34,436 nucleotides of DNA from JAGNLA01 sp964472265 (GTDB taxonomy: Bacteria > Caldisericota > Caldisericia > JAAYUI01): NCBI GenBank assembly GCA_964472265.1, contig CAYYJO010000016.1:1-34436 (forward strand). The letters run 5' to 3'. A program made the translations under genes and the position numbers. Each line of letters opens with the position of its first letter. Position 1 is the stretch's first letter. Below are positions 7,901 to 15,826 of the stretch, one piece after another. The notes under the pieces were generated by a model, which worked only from the letters and a program-made list of their open reading frames with translations, did no database searches and was not told where the DNA came from.

Positions 7901-10334
7901 GGGTTTCCATGCCGCCGCGTGTTCTCCAGAGAGTAACGAAGCTTGCATTGTACGGGAATGCTAGTGTTCCATCGGAGATTGGTGTGCCTTTGTCCAAATA
8001 CTCACAACATGGTCCTTCGACTTCAGCGAGCAGCGAGCTTGGCGGGAAATAGGCATCATTCTTTGATTTGTAGATTCTGTAGGAAACAGCAAACGGGATC
8101 GGTCTCCATGAGAGTTTTACAGCGTTTACCGTCGAATTTTGGGCAAAGTTTATTTCCATTGGCTCGGATGGTTCGCCTTCACCGAACATGTTGACTGCTG
8201 AGACTTTGATGTACCACTTGCCTGAATAGGTTAGCGGTGTCTGTCCACCTGGGAGAGTAAGGAAGTCTGCTCTAAGGTTTGTTGGAGGAGTTGGTGGTAT
8301 TAGTGTTGGAAGAACGGTAATGGGCGTTGTCTCAAGGCTTGCCGTCTTTGTCCCAGCCTGTGCGTATGGAACGATGACTTTGTTCTCGATTCTTGCCCAA
8401 CCTCGAGTGAGCGTCTTGCCAATTAGAGGTGATCCAGACTGAATTGCCTTGTTACCAATGGATGTAACGCCAACTGGAACCAGCCTATAATCTCCGCCAG
8501 AAACTAGTCCATTCGCATCAACATCATCGTAAATCAACTCTCCTGGGTCATACATATTGTTCACTTTGATGTTTTCAGTGTGTCTGATTATGTATCCAGG
8601 GCCACTTTCAAGTTCAACAAGCGGCAGGAGAATAGATTTATCTTTATCAATGATATCAAACTCGTTGTCCCTGACAATTGAGCCGGCACTATATTTGATG
8701 TTTACGCTTCCCTGTCTGACTACGACATCACTAAGCCTGACATCGCCTGGCGTAACAGATCCAGATTTGTCCATATCTCTGTATAGCCAGGTTCCTAATG
8801 GCCTGTAATTGTCAGGTACAGGTGGCAGTGCAGTCAGAAACTGCGTAGAGAGAGTTGAGGCACCGGTTGGGGCAATGCTTGCTCCGCAGTAATTGTCAAA
8901 AGATGGGTTAACTGCGTTGAGAATTGGGAATGAGGAAGGGGGTGCTGGGTTTGGTGTACCAACCCAACATTCTGGGATTGACATTGGGTTTTTATTGAAT
9001 CCAACCAGAACATCATTTAAATCAGAATCATTTGGGTTTACCACTTGCGATCCAGCTTCGTAAGCCGAGATGGACAAAGTAGATACTCTGGTATCACCCG
9101 GCTGTGGGGAACTTGTGAAGAAACCAGACCTACCAGTGGTATTTCTGTAAATAATGTCGCCTGGCATATAATTACCAACAAAACCATTGGAGAGATATCC
9201 TTCTTCTTCACCAGTGTTTGATTTAAAGTCTATCAGCCTGGTTCCGACATCAGCATCCTGAACTCCAGCAGTGCTACCTACTATCGTACCAGCAGGATAG
9301 AAGAATACTACATTATTTCTTCTAACTGTGACAGAAGTGAGTCTCGTGTCGCCAGTATCAACTGTACCTGTTGAACCTTGGTCAAGATAGATGAGCTCCC
9401 CGGAATCATATGAACCGATATTTGAACCATCGTCCGTATGTCTGGTGACTGGCGTTGATGCTGTAAAGCTTGTGATTGTATATCCAGCAATCCTGGTATT
9501 ATAATCCGGGTCATTGGAGGCAACCGTTGATCCTGCCGGGATGGTTATTATTCCAGTGATGACAGTATCGCCAATTGTAACGGTTCCGGATTGATCTCTA
9601 TCATCAAAGAGGTAGTCACCATCATTGTAAATTCCGTCGTTGTTGACATCTAGCATTGTTAATTTGATGATAGATAGAGGCGTTAAGGGGTTAGTCCATA
9701 CGCCTGTCCCACCGGCAACATCAGGGCAATCCACATCTCCAGCGGAAACGATAGAGTTTTGTTTTGCATCGTTCCCTCCGAGGACGCCTTTGATTACTGT
9801 GAGTCTTCTGTCACCCGGCGAAATACGGCCGTTGTGATCTCTGTCTTCATATACCCATTCGCCCGGATCGAACTGACCATTATTATTCCTCTGGTCACCA
9901 GCAGCAAAAGACCTGTCAAAGAACTTCACATCTGATGCTTTTGGCATAAATGTGTATTCTTCGGAGGCTTCATAGGTATAAGATGCTTTGATCATGTCGC
10001 CCTCGCGAAGCGGGTTTGTGAAGGTGATTCCGCCAGTTGCGAAGTTGAGACGATAATCTGTTCCGATGAGCTTCTTCGGGTTGATCGAGATTACAGATGA
10101 GCTGATGTAATCCGGAACAACCGTCTCCTTCGGAAGAGTGACTGTGATCGAGTCCTGGTTTGCTGACAGGGGTCTGGTCACATTGAAGCTGATTTTGTAG
10201 CTGGCCATCTGTCCTGCTGTCTTTGGATACGGGATGACCTTGATTCCTCTGGCGTCACCGGTTGATGTCTGTGGTATTGCGACAACCGTCAAGACCATGG
10301 CTGCAATTAGAATTATTGAAAGCATTCTCTTCAT
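4920..10334 (-). CDS. Secreted 1804-aa repeat protein: calcium-loop-like repeats, FN3, Ig-like repeats, stalk domain
   Basis: The frame extends upstream to 10403, but the ATG at 10334 is chosen: AAAGGAG lies 8 nt before it and the protein then begins with a good signal peptide (MKRMLSIILIAAMVLTVVAI). The longer form would run into the upstream regulator gene. Residues ~140-620 hold at least six spaced loops of the type D-x-[DN]-x-[DNS]-G paired with a PGD/xGD turn (for example YEDRDHNGRISPGD, FDDRDQSGTVTIGD, YRDMDKSGSVTPGD), reminiscent of dockerin or EF-hand calcium loops. An FN3-like domain lies at ~690-755, four Big2-like Ig repeats at ~1205-1537, another Ig module at ~1540-1640 and a short stalk-like domain at the C-terminus (RTMIPMRTLVEEIFGKQI). 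It follows an NtrC-family regulator by 40 bp and is probably co-transcribed with it. Surface or S-layer-like role is inferred. Confidence 0.88.
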   Translation of the reverse strand: MKRMLSIILIAAMVLTVVAIPQTSTGDARGIKVIPYPKTAGQMASYKISFNVTRPLSANQDSITVTLPKETVVPDYISSSVISINPKKLIGTDYRLNFATGGITFTNPLREGDMIKASYTYEASEEYTFMPKASDVKFFDRSFAAGDQRNNNGQFDPGEWVYEDRDHNGRISPGDRRLTVIKGVLGGNDAKQNSIVSAGDVDCPDVAGGTGVWTNPLTPLSIIKLTMLDVNNDGIYNDGDYLFDDRDQSGTVTIGDTVITGIITIPAGSTVASNDPDYNTRIAGYTITSFTASTPVTRHTDDGSNIGSYDSGELIYLDQGSTGTVDTGDTRLTSVTVRRNNVVFFYPAGTIVGSTAGVQDADVGTRLIDFKSNTGEEEGYLSNGFVGNYMPGDIIYRNTTGRSGFFTSSPQPGDTRVSTLSISAYEAGSQVVNPNDSDLNDVLVGFNKNPMSIPECWVGTPNPAPPSSFPILNAVNPSFDNYCGASIAPTGASTLSTQFLTALPPVPDNYRPLGTWLYRDMDKSGSVTPGDVRLSDVVVRQGSVNIKYSAGSIVRDNEFDIIDKDKSILLPLVELESGPGYIIRHTENIKVNNMYDPGELIYDDVDANGLVSGGDYRLVPVGVTSIGNKAIQSGSPLIGKTLTRGWARIENKVIVPYAQAGTKTASLETTPITVLPTLIPPTPPTNLRADFLTLPGGQTPLTYSGKWYIKVSAVNMFGEGEPSEPMEINFAQNSTVNAVKLSWRPIPFAVSYRIYKSKNDAYFPPSSLLAEVEGPCCEYLDKGTPISDGTLAFPYNASFVTLWRTRGGMETQLVEYNCADYEMDLPSGMVRFRRALRPYEIVLADYKYAPSKTALGSDLDPCKTVAHKDEHVYVDTQRGIGKLLHYPAVDPKIDPLNYCFRLWRAPMIDPKNPYLLRESSDYTINYQTGEIVFSAHVVTEGDIITADYDTFEEVAGESLVEAISTGITQAQCSSPVIPESYTIYRAVALRSAPQIRITGGAYGWQIVFTTPVDVAVDPDNDPTTPDVIMTLNRPGRQFGASSKGAVRNPEKAGNYQLWVQTSQEQTPILSDPYEIIANKDLKSAKLNIISPQISPQLDTDPPCACKDALATAGQATSIVAQLMADSNGLPNTYVRFEIVSTVNPPSAFSSPNLVQTNDQGLASVVLNLSATAGVTVVKVYLQDDPSICRCININTGPAIAIGKIVVTPGPTVALTPNSQQLFTAQAFDAQGVVIPGVTFTWQADLGTINQNGLYTAPMDPGVTAHVYARASGKEGMSTVSIMTRPDRIQITPQSAVIATGSQQTFTAQAYDSMNNPMNAPITWTVEPGALGTFDANGVFTAGSIEGTGTVKACSAGMCGTATITVKRASDIDRIEIVPASVTMNIGGTTQFTAKAYDKNNYEIQGAPFTWSVNPPTSGTISSTGLFIAAQPGISVITVQSGTKFASAVANVVQVTRIDLTPAVVRLAQGTVQTFTAVAYTSTGSPVSNVTFTWEVQPPTLGTISNGTFIAIGTPGSTGAVIAKAFGLSGMAQVTIEAVDVTPPTITLVNPPANGTSVPTSMAYQIEIKASDTNGISEVTVNGIPATLNAAGNYVATIQINSGTNTIVIRAKDNSSGKNVIEQTLTIIGSCPRIFVVSVGSQQGTLTKNCGTASIVTLSAVTDIISNSTMVGFRDLGEQLFGGSVSYTQNANGSVKDVTIKFTKSNGDMVSITCVIGEKLAQITTLPANGGAPTDKVITMPSAPIVVSNTNKAGSNYKKNVGRTMIPMRTLVEEIFGKQIVVNGATVNTVNWTSNTQPITFTIIP
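5725..6720 (-). repeat. Four tandem Big2-like Ig repeats inside the 1804-aa protein
   Basis: Each unit of ~80 residues starts with an I-x-[ILV]-x-P strand, then 'QxFTAxAYD', 'FTWxV/ITWTV' and 'GTIxxxGxFxA'. Starts read IVVTPGP, IQITPQS, IEIVPAS and IDLTPAV. The units are related but clearly diverged, which suggests old duplication rather than recent expansion. Confidence 0.8.
8490..9910 (-). repeat. Six or more calcium-loop-like coding repeats in the 1804-aa protein
   Basis: Encoded units share 'YxPGEhIYxDxDxxGxVxxGDxRLxxVxV', with irregular spacers of ~60-110 residues. Examples are YDSGELIYLDQGSTGTVDTG, YMPGDIIYRNTTGRSGFF and YDPGELIYDDVDANGLVSGG. The Asp/Asn/Gly spacing fits EF-hand-like or dockerin-like loops; calcium binding is inference. 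Confidence 0.7.
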
Positions 10335-10374
10335 AAGAATTGCTCCTTTCCTCACGCTTACGTTTTCCATTACT

Positions 10375-11778
10375 TTATATTTCATCCTTTGGTTCAACTT
10401 CATCTAAATCAATCCCGTAGTCTTGTATTTTTGTATACAAAGACCTTCTCGGTATACCCAATAAATCTGCAGCTTTCGTGCGGTTACCCTTTGTTTCCTT
10501 CAAGGCCCGCCTTATCAATCCAGCCTCAAGCTCCTCGACTGCTTCGTGCATTTTGGGGATGGAGCCTTTGGCGACAAACATCGGTTCTCGCGCTCTGTAT
10601 GAAGTGATGGTGTGTGGTAAATATTCGGGCAGTATCAAAGGTGAGTTTGCGATGATGACAGCCCTGGCTATTGCATTTTCAAGTTCCCTGACGTTTCCGG
10701 GCCAGTCGTAGTCAGACAAAAGCTTTCTGGACTGGGGCGAAACACCGGCAATTATCTTGTTGTACTTTTGGCAATATTTTTTGATGAAATGATCAACCAA
10801 CTCATCAATGTCGTCTTTTCGTTCACGCAGTGGCGGAAGGGTGATGGTCACAACGTTCAATCTGTAGTAAAGATCCTCCCTGAAGCGTCTCTCTCTTGTG
10901 AGAGTTTCAAGATCCTGGTTTGTAGCGGCAATAATCCTGGCTTCTGTTGAGAGCACTTCCTTGCCACCGACACGCTCAAACGTTTTATCCTGAAGGACAC
11001 GGAGAATTTTGGCCTGAAGCGGAAGGCTCATGTCTCCGATTTCATCCAGGAAAAGTGTTCCTTCTCCAGCCTGTTCAAATTTACCGTGATGAACTGCGAT
11101 TGCATCAGTGAAAGCGCCTTTTTCGTGGCCGAAGAGTTCGGATTCGAGAAGACCTTCAGGTATTGCAGCGCAGTTGATGGCAACGAAAGGCTTGTTGCGT
11201 CTTGTGCTGTTCATGTGAACGGCTCTGGCAACCGGCTCTTTACCGGTGCCGGATTCGCCCCTGATCAAAACGGTGGCATCCGATTCAGCAATTCTGCCAA
11301 TTGATTTATAAACCTGCTGCATGGCCATTGAACTTCCAACGAGTTCCTCAAGCCTGTAGTTGGCCGTTAGACCAGTTTTGAGCGTGAATACTTCAGCCGT
11401 GAGCTCTCTAAGTTGGAGTGCTTTCTTGATCTGTATACGGATTTCTTCGATGTCGAACGGTTTTGTAATATAGTCGTAGGCGCCTTCCTTCATCGCTTCG
11501 ATTGCTATTTCGGAGGAGCCGTATGCGGTCATTAAAATCACTGGAACGTCGATGCCAGTTTCTTTCATTTTTCGGAAGGTCTTGATTCCATCGAGAACCG
11601 GCATGCGCACATCCATAACGATGCAATCAGGGAGGGATTTCTTAGCTTTTTCGAGAGCTTCCTTGCCGTCACTGGCGAAGATGGTGTTCCAACCTTCATC
11701 CTCGCAGATCTCTTTTAGGAGTTCCCTTATCCCTTCTTCATCGTCTGCTATCAAAATTGTGTGCTTTTTTGCTGCCAT
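10375..11778 (-). CDS. NtrC/AtoC-family sigma-54-dependent response regulator, 467 aa
   Basis: The protein has the three classic modules. A receiver domain occupies ~1-120, with acidic Asp12/Asp13, phosphoacceptor Asp56 (VMDVRMP), Thr84 and Lys106. An AAA+ sigma-54 interaction domain spans ~145-385, with Walker A GESGTGKE (174-181), Walker B TLFLDEIGD and the sigma-54 contact loop reading GAFTDA (221-226) in place of the usual GAFTGA. A Fis-type helix-turn-helix sits at the C-terminus (GNRTKAADLLGIPRRSLYTK). The ATG at 11778 is preferred over 11793 because GCAGG/AAGGA lies just before it and the upstream start has no ribosome site. A strong sigma-70 promoter is 49 bp upstream. No partner histidine kinase is in the window. 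It is first in a probable two-gene operon with the giant secreted protein, which suggests a role in surface or envelope control. Confidence 0.95.
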   Translation of the reverse strand: MAAKKHTILIADDEEGIRELLKEICEDEGWNTIFASDGKEALEKAKKSLPDCIVMDVRMPVLDGIKTFRKMKETGIDVPVILMTAYGSSEIAIEAMKEGAYDYITKPFDIEEIRIQIKKALQLRELTAEVFTLKTGLTANYRLEELVGSSMAMQQVYKSIGRIAESDATVLIRGESGTGKEPVARAVHMNSTRRNKPFVAINCAAIPEGLLESELFGHEKGAFTDAIAVHHGKFEQAGEGTLFLDEIGDMSLPLQAKILRVLQDKTFERVGGKEVLSTEARIIAATNQDLETLTRERRFREDLYYRLNVVTITLPPLRERKDDIDELVDHFIKKYCQKYNKIIAGVSPQSRKLLSDYDWPGNVRELENAIARAVIIANSPLILPEYLPHTITSYRAREPMFVAKGSIPKMHEAVEELEAGLIRRALKETKGNRTKAADLLGIPRRSLYTKIQDYGIDLDEVEPKDEI

Positions 11779-11826
11779 TCTTCCTTCCTGCATCTGCAGA
11801 AATATGTGATATTCTTAATCGCTGGC

Positions 11827-11855
11827 ATTCTAGCAAATAAAAAATATGTTGTCAA
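11827..11855 (-). promoter_or_regulatory. Sigma-70 promoter for the response regulator operon
   Basis: Minus-strand TTGACA (11850-11855), a 17-bp spacer and TAGAAT (11827-11832) match the consensus in 11 of 12 positions. Start of transcription is expected near 11820, about 40 nt before the ATG at 11778. Confidence 0.88.
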
Positions 11856-12528
11856 TAGGCAAAAATCAACTTTGTGAAAATTCGTCACACCAATAGTCGG
11901 GCAATAACGGCACACAACGTAGATAAATACGGTATTTATTCGATTTTCTCGGTAGTCATTTTTGATTGTTCCACAAATGATTTAATAATTAAAATATCAT
12001 GTATTCGACATTATTTCATAGTCATTGAATTGAGTAAATGTTTCACGCTCTTTATTATTATAATGATAGGTATATTTGACCACATATTAAGTCATAAATA
12101 TAATTTATGATACTAATCGATATATATTGATAGTTTTAATGATATATGTATAGTTATTTTCCTTCTTGTACTGATCTCGAATTCATAATTGAATGGCAAA
12201 AGATACTGATAACAACAGGACTTTAATAGATGCTGCACCATGCAGGCATCATACATATCGAAAAGGATAACGTATTTTTAAACATTTGATCAATATGTCT
12301 TAATTCACGATAATAAGCGCATATATACATTTGTGTAACCGTGAAAAACAAGCACATTACTACGTTTTTCAATACCGAATAAAAACCATAAATGAGCAGA
12401 AATGTTCCAAAAAATAGGGAAAAGATATTACAACCCTTGGGAAGTTTTTGCAAAACATAGGCTAAATGGCCTTCATAAAATATACAATATAATCACATGC
12501 TAATATTATGGTTTAATCAGAAGAAATT
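11856..12528. other. AT-rich non-coding region with several short palindromes
   Basis: About 670 bp of strongly AT-rich sequence, unlike the flanking genes, with no convincing coding frame on either strand. Visible inverted repeats include ATAAATAC/GTATTTAT (11923-11939), TCATAAAT/ATTTATGA (12092-12110) and a GC-richer hairpin at 12229-12250 (CTGCA/TGCAG with GATG/CATC and a bulged G). I see no recognised RNA or origin motif cluster. Confidence 0.6.
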
Positions 12529-12558
12529 AAAAAAGCCCTGATATTATCAGGGCTTTTT
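12529..12558 (-). terminator. Terminator of the fatty acid synthesis operon
   Basis: The stem AAAAAGCCCTGATA / TATCAGGGCTTTTT is perfect apart from its very small loop, and gives a U tract on the minus strand. It begins 15 bp past the accA stop at 12573. It closes the operon and may also be usable in the other direction. Confidence 0.93.
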
Positions 12559-12572
12559 GGTGTGCAAGAATA

Positions 12573-13520
12573 TTACGGAAGCCTTGGGGGGAGGTTCACA
12601 TACCTGTTGTAACGGTGCTCTGTTATTGGAATATCCAGCTTTTGAAGCTCTGAAATGTTGCGTTTCAGCGCCTGCTTGACATACTCCATGGCCGCAACCG
12701 GTGAACGATGAGCGCCTCCAACCGGCTCCTCAATGATCTCGTCAATTAAACCGAAATCAAAGAGGTCTTTGGCTGTCGGCTTGAGCATCTGCGAGGTTTC
12801 CCTGAAGCGTGTTCCATCCCTGAACAGGATCGAAGCGCATCCTTCAGGCGAGATGACGCTGTACATCGAATACTTCATCATCATGACCCTGTCGCCTACG
12901 CCTATTCCAAGCGCTCCACCTGATCCACCTTCACCAATGACTACGGTTACAATCGGAACCTTCACATCAAACATATCGCGGATGTTGCAGGCAATTGCTT
13001 CAGCCTGCCCATGCTCTTCGGCTGAAAGTCCAGGATAGGCGCCAGGCGTGTCAAGAAGGGTGATGACTGGAGCATTGAACTTCTCTGCCAATCTCATCAT
13101 CCTCATAGCCTTGCGGTATCCCTCGGGATTTGCAGAGCCGAAGTTGCCCTTGATGTTTTCCTTTACATTGCGACCCTTGTTGTGGCCAATGATGAAAACG
13201 GTCTGGCCGTCCATCGTGCCTACAGTTGTCAGCATCGCGTTGTCGTCGCCAAGCTCCCTGTCGCCGTGAAGCGTGATGTAGTCAGGGGTAAGGTACCTGA
13301 CATAATCAATGGCTTTCGGTCTCGAGGTGTGGCGTGCAACCTGGACGATCTGGTATCTGGTGAGATTGTTGTAGATTTCATCAAGCTTTTGTTCGATTTC
13401 AAGCTGAACCTGTTTGATCGACTCTGTCAGGTCAAGCGATTTTGCTATGGCCTGAAGTCTGAAATCTTCAAGCTTTTTTTCAAGCTCAACAACCGGTTTT
13501 TCGAAATCAAGAAAGATCAT
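12573..13520 (-). CDS. accA: Acetyl-CoA carboxylase carboxyltransferase subunit alpha
   Basis: At 315 aa this is the normal length of AccA, which with AccD transfers the carboxyl group from carboxybiotin to acetyl-CoA to make malonyl-CoA in the cytoplasm. Family signatures include the N-terminal LDFEKPVVELEKKLEDFR, TLHGDRELGDDNAM, VITLLDTPGAYPGLSAEEHG and GEGGSGGALGIGVGDRVMMM, the last forming the oxyanion/CoA-binding part. The ATG overlaps the accD stop as ATGA, with GGAGG 6 nt upstream, so the two subunits are translationally coupled, fitting their 1:1 assembly. It is the last gene of the operon, just before a terminator. AccB and AccC, needed for the biotin half-reaction, are not in the window. 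Confidence 0.98.
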   Translation of the reverse strand: MIFLDFEKPVVELEKKLEDFRLQAIAKSLDLTESIKQVQLEIEQKLDEIYNNLTRYQIVQVARHTSRPKAIDYVRYLTPDYITLHGDRELGDDNAMLTTVGTMDGQTVFIIGHNKGRNVKENIKGNFGSANPEGYRKAMRMMRLAEKFNAPVITLLDTPGAYPGLSAEEHGQAEAIACNIRDMFDVKVPIVTVVIGEGGSGGALGIGVGDRVMMMKYSMYSVISPEGCASILFRDGTRFRETSQMLKPTAKDLFDFGLIDEIIEEPVGGAHRSPVAAMEYVKQALKRNISELQKLDIPITEHRYNRYVNLPPRLP

Positions 13521-14323
13521 GCCTTGCCTCCGAATTCCACGCCGTTAAGCATTGAGATGAGCTTTCCAAGCATCCAGCGCATGTTCTTCCTCTCGACAAC
13601 CTTGTCGACATAGCCTTTTTCAAGGAAGAATTCTGCTGTCTGGAAACCTTTTGGAAGCTTCTGCTTGATGGTCTGTTCAATGACCCTTGGGCCAGCAAAA
13701 CCGACCATCGCGCCTGGTTCAGCAAGTTCGATGTCGCCCTGGAAAGCGTATGAAGCCGAGGCTCCGCCATAGCACGGGTTGAGAAGGACAGGGATATAGA
13801 CTCCGCCATTCTTCTGGAACTTGTTGATGGCCGATGAAAGTCTTGCAAGACTCATGAGCGCGAACACAGATTCCTGCATCCTTGCTCCACCCGACTGGCA
13901 GAAGATTACCAGAGGAATCTTCTTTTCATTTGCATATTCGGCAAGGCGTCTGATTTTTTCACCCAGGATGATTCCCATCGATCCGCCGATGAAATCGAAC
14001 ACCTGCACACCAAGAGCCACATTCTGTCCGTAAATCTTTGCGGCTCCGGTTATGATCGAGTCCTTTTCACCAAGCTTTGTCATGGACTCTACGATTCTGT
14101 CCTTGTAGGGCTTGCTGTCGGTGAACTCAAGGATGTCGGTTGAGACGAGATCGCCCCACATTTCGACAAACGAGCCTTCGTCAACAGTAGTCTCAATGCG
14201 TTTTCTGGCAGGCATCTTCTCGTGTGAACCGCACTTCGGACAAACGTAAAGGTTTGCCTCAAACTCGGCCGTAGAGAAGGTCTTGCCGCAGCCTTCGCAC
14301 TTGATTCCCTTGTCTTCGCTCAT
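13517..14323 (-). CDS. accD: Acetyl-CoA carboxylase carboxyltransferase subunit beta
   Basis: The 268-aa product starts with the AccD four-cysteine zinc ribbon (Cys9, Cys12, Cys28, Cys31 in CEGCGKTF...VCPKCG) and then the crotonase-fold carboxyltransferase domain. Typical segments are DPYKDR-like SKPYKDRI, CQSGGARMQESVFALMSLAR, LNPCYGGASASYAFQGD and GFAGPRVIEQTIKQKLPKGF. It is a little shorter than the E. coli protein, mainly because the C-terminus ends soon after the core. Start and stop both overlap neighbours by four bases (ATGA with fabF upstream and accA downstream). It pairs with AccA to supply malonyl-CoA to the fab genes around it. Confidence 0.98.
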   Translation of the reverse strand: MSEDKGIKCEGCGKTFSTAEFEANLYVCPKCGSHEKMPARKRIETTVDEGSFVEMWGDLVSTDILEFTDSKPYKDRIVESMTKLGEKDSIITGAAKIYGQNVALGVQVFDFIGGSMGIILGEKIRRLAEYANEKKIPLVIFCQSGGARMQESVFALMSLARLSSAINKFQKNGGVYIPVLLNPCYGGASASYAFQGDIELAEPGAMVGFAGPRVIEQTIKQKLPKGFQTAEFFLEKGYVDKVVERKNMRWMLGKLISMLNGVEFGGKA

Positions 14324-15552
14324 TTGAACCTTCCAAAGCAGAGGCAGGAGTTATGTCCGCCAAAGCCGAATGAATTGCTCAGAGCATAATTTATTTCATG
14401 CTTTGTCGCTGTTTTTGCTATGTTGAGGCTGAAGCCTTCGTCACCTTCAACAAAATTGAGCGATGGGTGGACGAGGTTGTGGTTGATCTGGAGCGAGATG
14501 GCCGCCGCTTCAACTGCACCGGCTGCACCAAGAAGGTGGCCAACCATGGATTTTGTTGAATTGACGTAGATATCTTTGGTGTGTGCGCCGAAGAATTCGC
14601 TGATTGCCTTCGACTCGATCTGGTCGTTGAGTGGTGTTGAGGTGCCGTGGGCGTTGATGTAATCGATCTGCTCAGGCTTCAGTCCGGCTTTTCTGATTGC
14701 GTTCTCCATGCATTTCTTTGCACCCCATCCTTCTGGGTCAGGGGCTGTGATGTGATAGGCATCGGAAGAATAGCCAACTGACATAACCTCACAGTAGATG
14801 TTTGCTCCACGCTTTTTGGCGTGTTCAAGCTCTTCGAGAACGAGGACGATTCCACCTTCACCCATAACAAATCCATCCCTGTCCTTATCAAACGGGCGCG
14901 ATGCCTTTTCTGGATCGTCGTTACGGGTTGAAAGCGCTTTCATGTTTGCAAAACCTGCAATACCGAGCGGAATAAGCGAGGCTTCAACTCCACCGGCCAG
15001 CATCATGTCTGCATCATCGCGTTTTATCAGCTCCGCCGCCTCACCGATTGCATAGTTCGATGTTGCACACGCCGTGACGATGTTTGAGCTTGGGCCTCTG
15101 AGTTTGTGCTTCATTGAAACCATGGCCGAAGCCATGTTTCCGATCATCATCGGGATGAACAGCGGAGATACTCTTCTGTAACCTTTTTCCACCGTCATCT
15201 TGATGTTCTTGTCCAGGGTTTGAAGTCCACCGATTCCTGTTGAGATCAGCGTTCCAACCCTATCAGTGTCGATTTTCGACCAGTCCAGAGCACCGTCCTG
15301 CACAGCAAGCTGCGAGGCTGCAATGGCGAACTGGACAAACTGGTCGGTTCTGGGAAGCTCTTTCGGCTCAATCCACTCTTCAGGCTTGAAGTCCTTGACT
15401 TCGGCGCCTATGCAGACGGGGATTTCGGAGTAGTCGTAGTTCTTAAGCTTTGCTACGCCTGACCTGCCGTTTGAGAGTGAGTCCCAGAAGGCCTGTTTTC
15501 CAATGCCTATGGGTGTGACCAGCCCAAGGCCGGTTACAACGACTCTCCTCAT
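14320..15552 (-). CDS. fabF: Beta-ketoacyl-ACP synthase II
   Basis: This 410-aa condensing enzyme elongates acyl-ACP with malonyl-ACP. The Cys-His-His triad is Cys162 (in TACATS), His302 (NAHGTSTPLND) and His339 (KSMVGHLLGAAGA), and the C-terminal GFGGHN loop is present. The active-site strand reads TACATS instead of the common TACATG; the nucleophile is intact, so activity is expected. It follows acpP after only 2 bp and overlaps accD, so elongation enzyme, carrier and malonyl-CoA supply are made together. The start gives the canonical MRRVVVTGLGLVTPIG N-terminus. Confidence 0.98.
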   Translation of the reverse strand: MRRVVVTGLGLVTPIGIGKQAFWDSLSNGRSGVAKLKNYDYSEIPVCIGAEVKDFKPEEWIEPKELPRTDQFVQFAIAASQLAVQDGALDWSKIDTDRVGTLISTGIGGLQTLDKNIKMTVEKGYRRVSPLFIPMMIGNMASAMVSMKHKLRGPSSNIVTACATSNYAIGEAAELIKRDDADMMLAGGVEASLIPLGIAGFANMKALSTRNDDPEKASRPFDKDRDGFVMGEGGIVLVLEELEHAKKRGANIYCEVMSVGYSSDAYHITAPDPEGWGAKKCMENAIRKAGLKPEQIDYINAHGTSTPLNDQIESKAISEFFGAHTKDIYVNSTKSMVGHLLGAAGAVEAAAISLQINHNLVHPSLNFVEGDEGFSLNIAKTATKHEINYALSNSFGFGGHNSCLCFGRFK

Positions 15553-15554
15553 TT

Positions 15555-15797
15555 TCAGCTCATCTTACCCATGACATAGTCAATGGCTGAACCTACTGTT
15601 GTGATCTTTGGGAGGTCTTCGTCCGGGATTGACACGCCAAACTTCTCTTCGAGCTCCATTGTGACATCAACGAGACCAAGTGAGTCTGCGCCGAGATCTT
15701 CCATGAAACGGGCTTCAAGGGTGACTTTGTTTGCTTCGACACCGAGCTTCTCTGTAACAATCTGCTTCATTGAGACCAAAATTTCTTCTTTTGTCAT
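15555..15797 (-). CDS. acpP: Acyl carrier protein
   Basis: The 80-aa acidic protein carries growing acyl chains on a phosphopantetheine arm. The attachment serine is Ser39 in the motif LGADSLGLVDV; the residue after DSL is Gly rather than the usual Asp. Helix II (VDVTMELEEKFGVSIPDEDL) is typical. The frame can be opened at a GTG (15806), but the ATG at 15797 is chosen because GAGGTG lies 6 nt upstream and overlaps that GTG. It sits between fabG (29 bp upstream) and fabF (2 bp downstream), the classical position of acpP. Confidence 0.97.
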   Translation of the reverse strand: MTKEEILVSMKQIVTEKLGVEANKVTLEARFMEDLGADSLGLVDVTMELEEKFGVSIPDEDLPKITTVGSAIDYVMGKMS

Positions 15798-15826
15798 TTC
15801 CTTCACCTCTTTAGGTTTAATAATCT

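Noticed and set aside
10335..10403. N-terminal extension of the 1804-aa protein (23 extra residues)
   Set aside because: It would overlap the regulator gene and precede a proper signal peptide; the ATG at 10334 has a good ribosome site.
10430..10441. Perfect 12-bp palindrome TTTGTATACAAA
   Set aside because: It lies inside the helix-turn-helix coding region of the regulator and is explained by its codons; there is no second copy nearby.
11874..12110. A 78-codon plus-strand frame in the AT-rich block
   Set aside because: Same reason as above, and it spans two palindromes; no start signal.
12223..12453. A 76-codon hydrophobic minus-strand frame in the AT-rich block
   Set aside because: Low-GC sequence encodes hydrophobic residues by chance; no ribosome site and codon use unlike the real genes.
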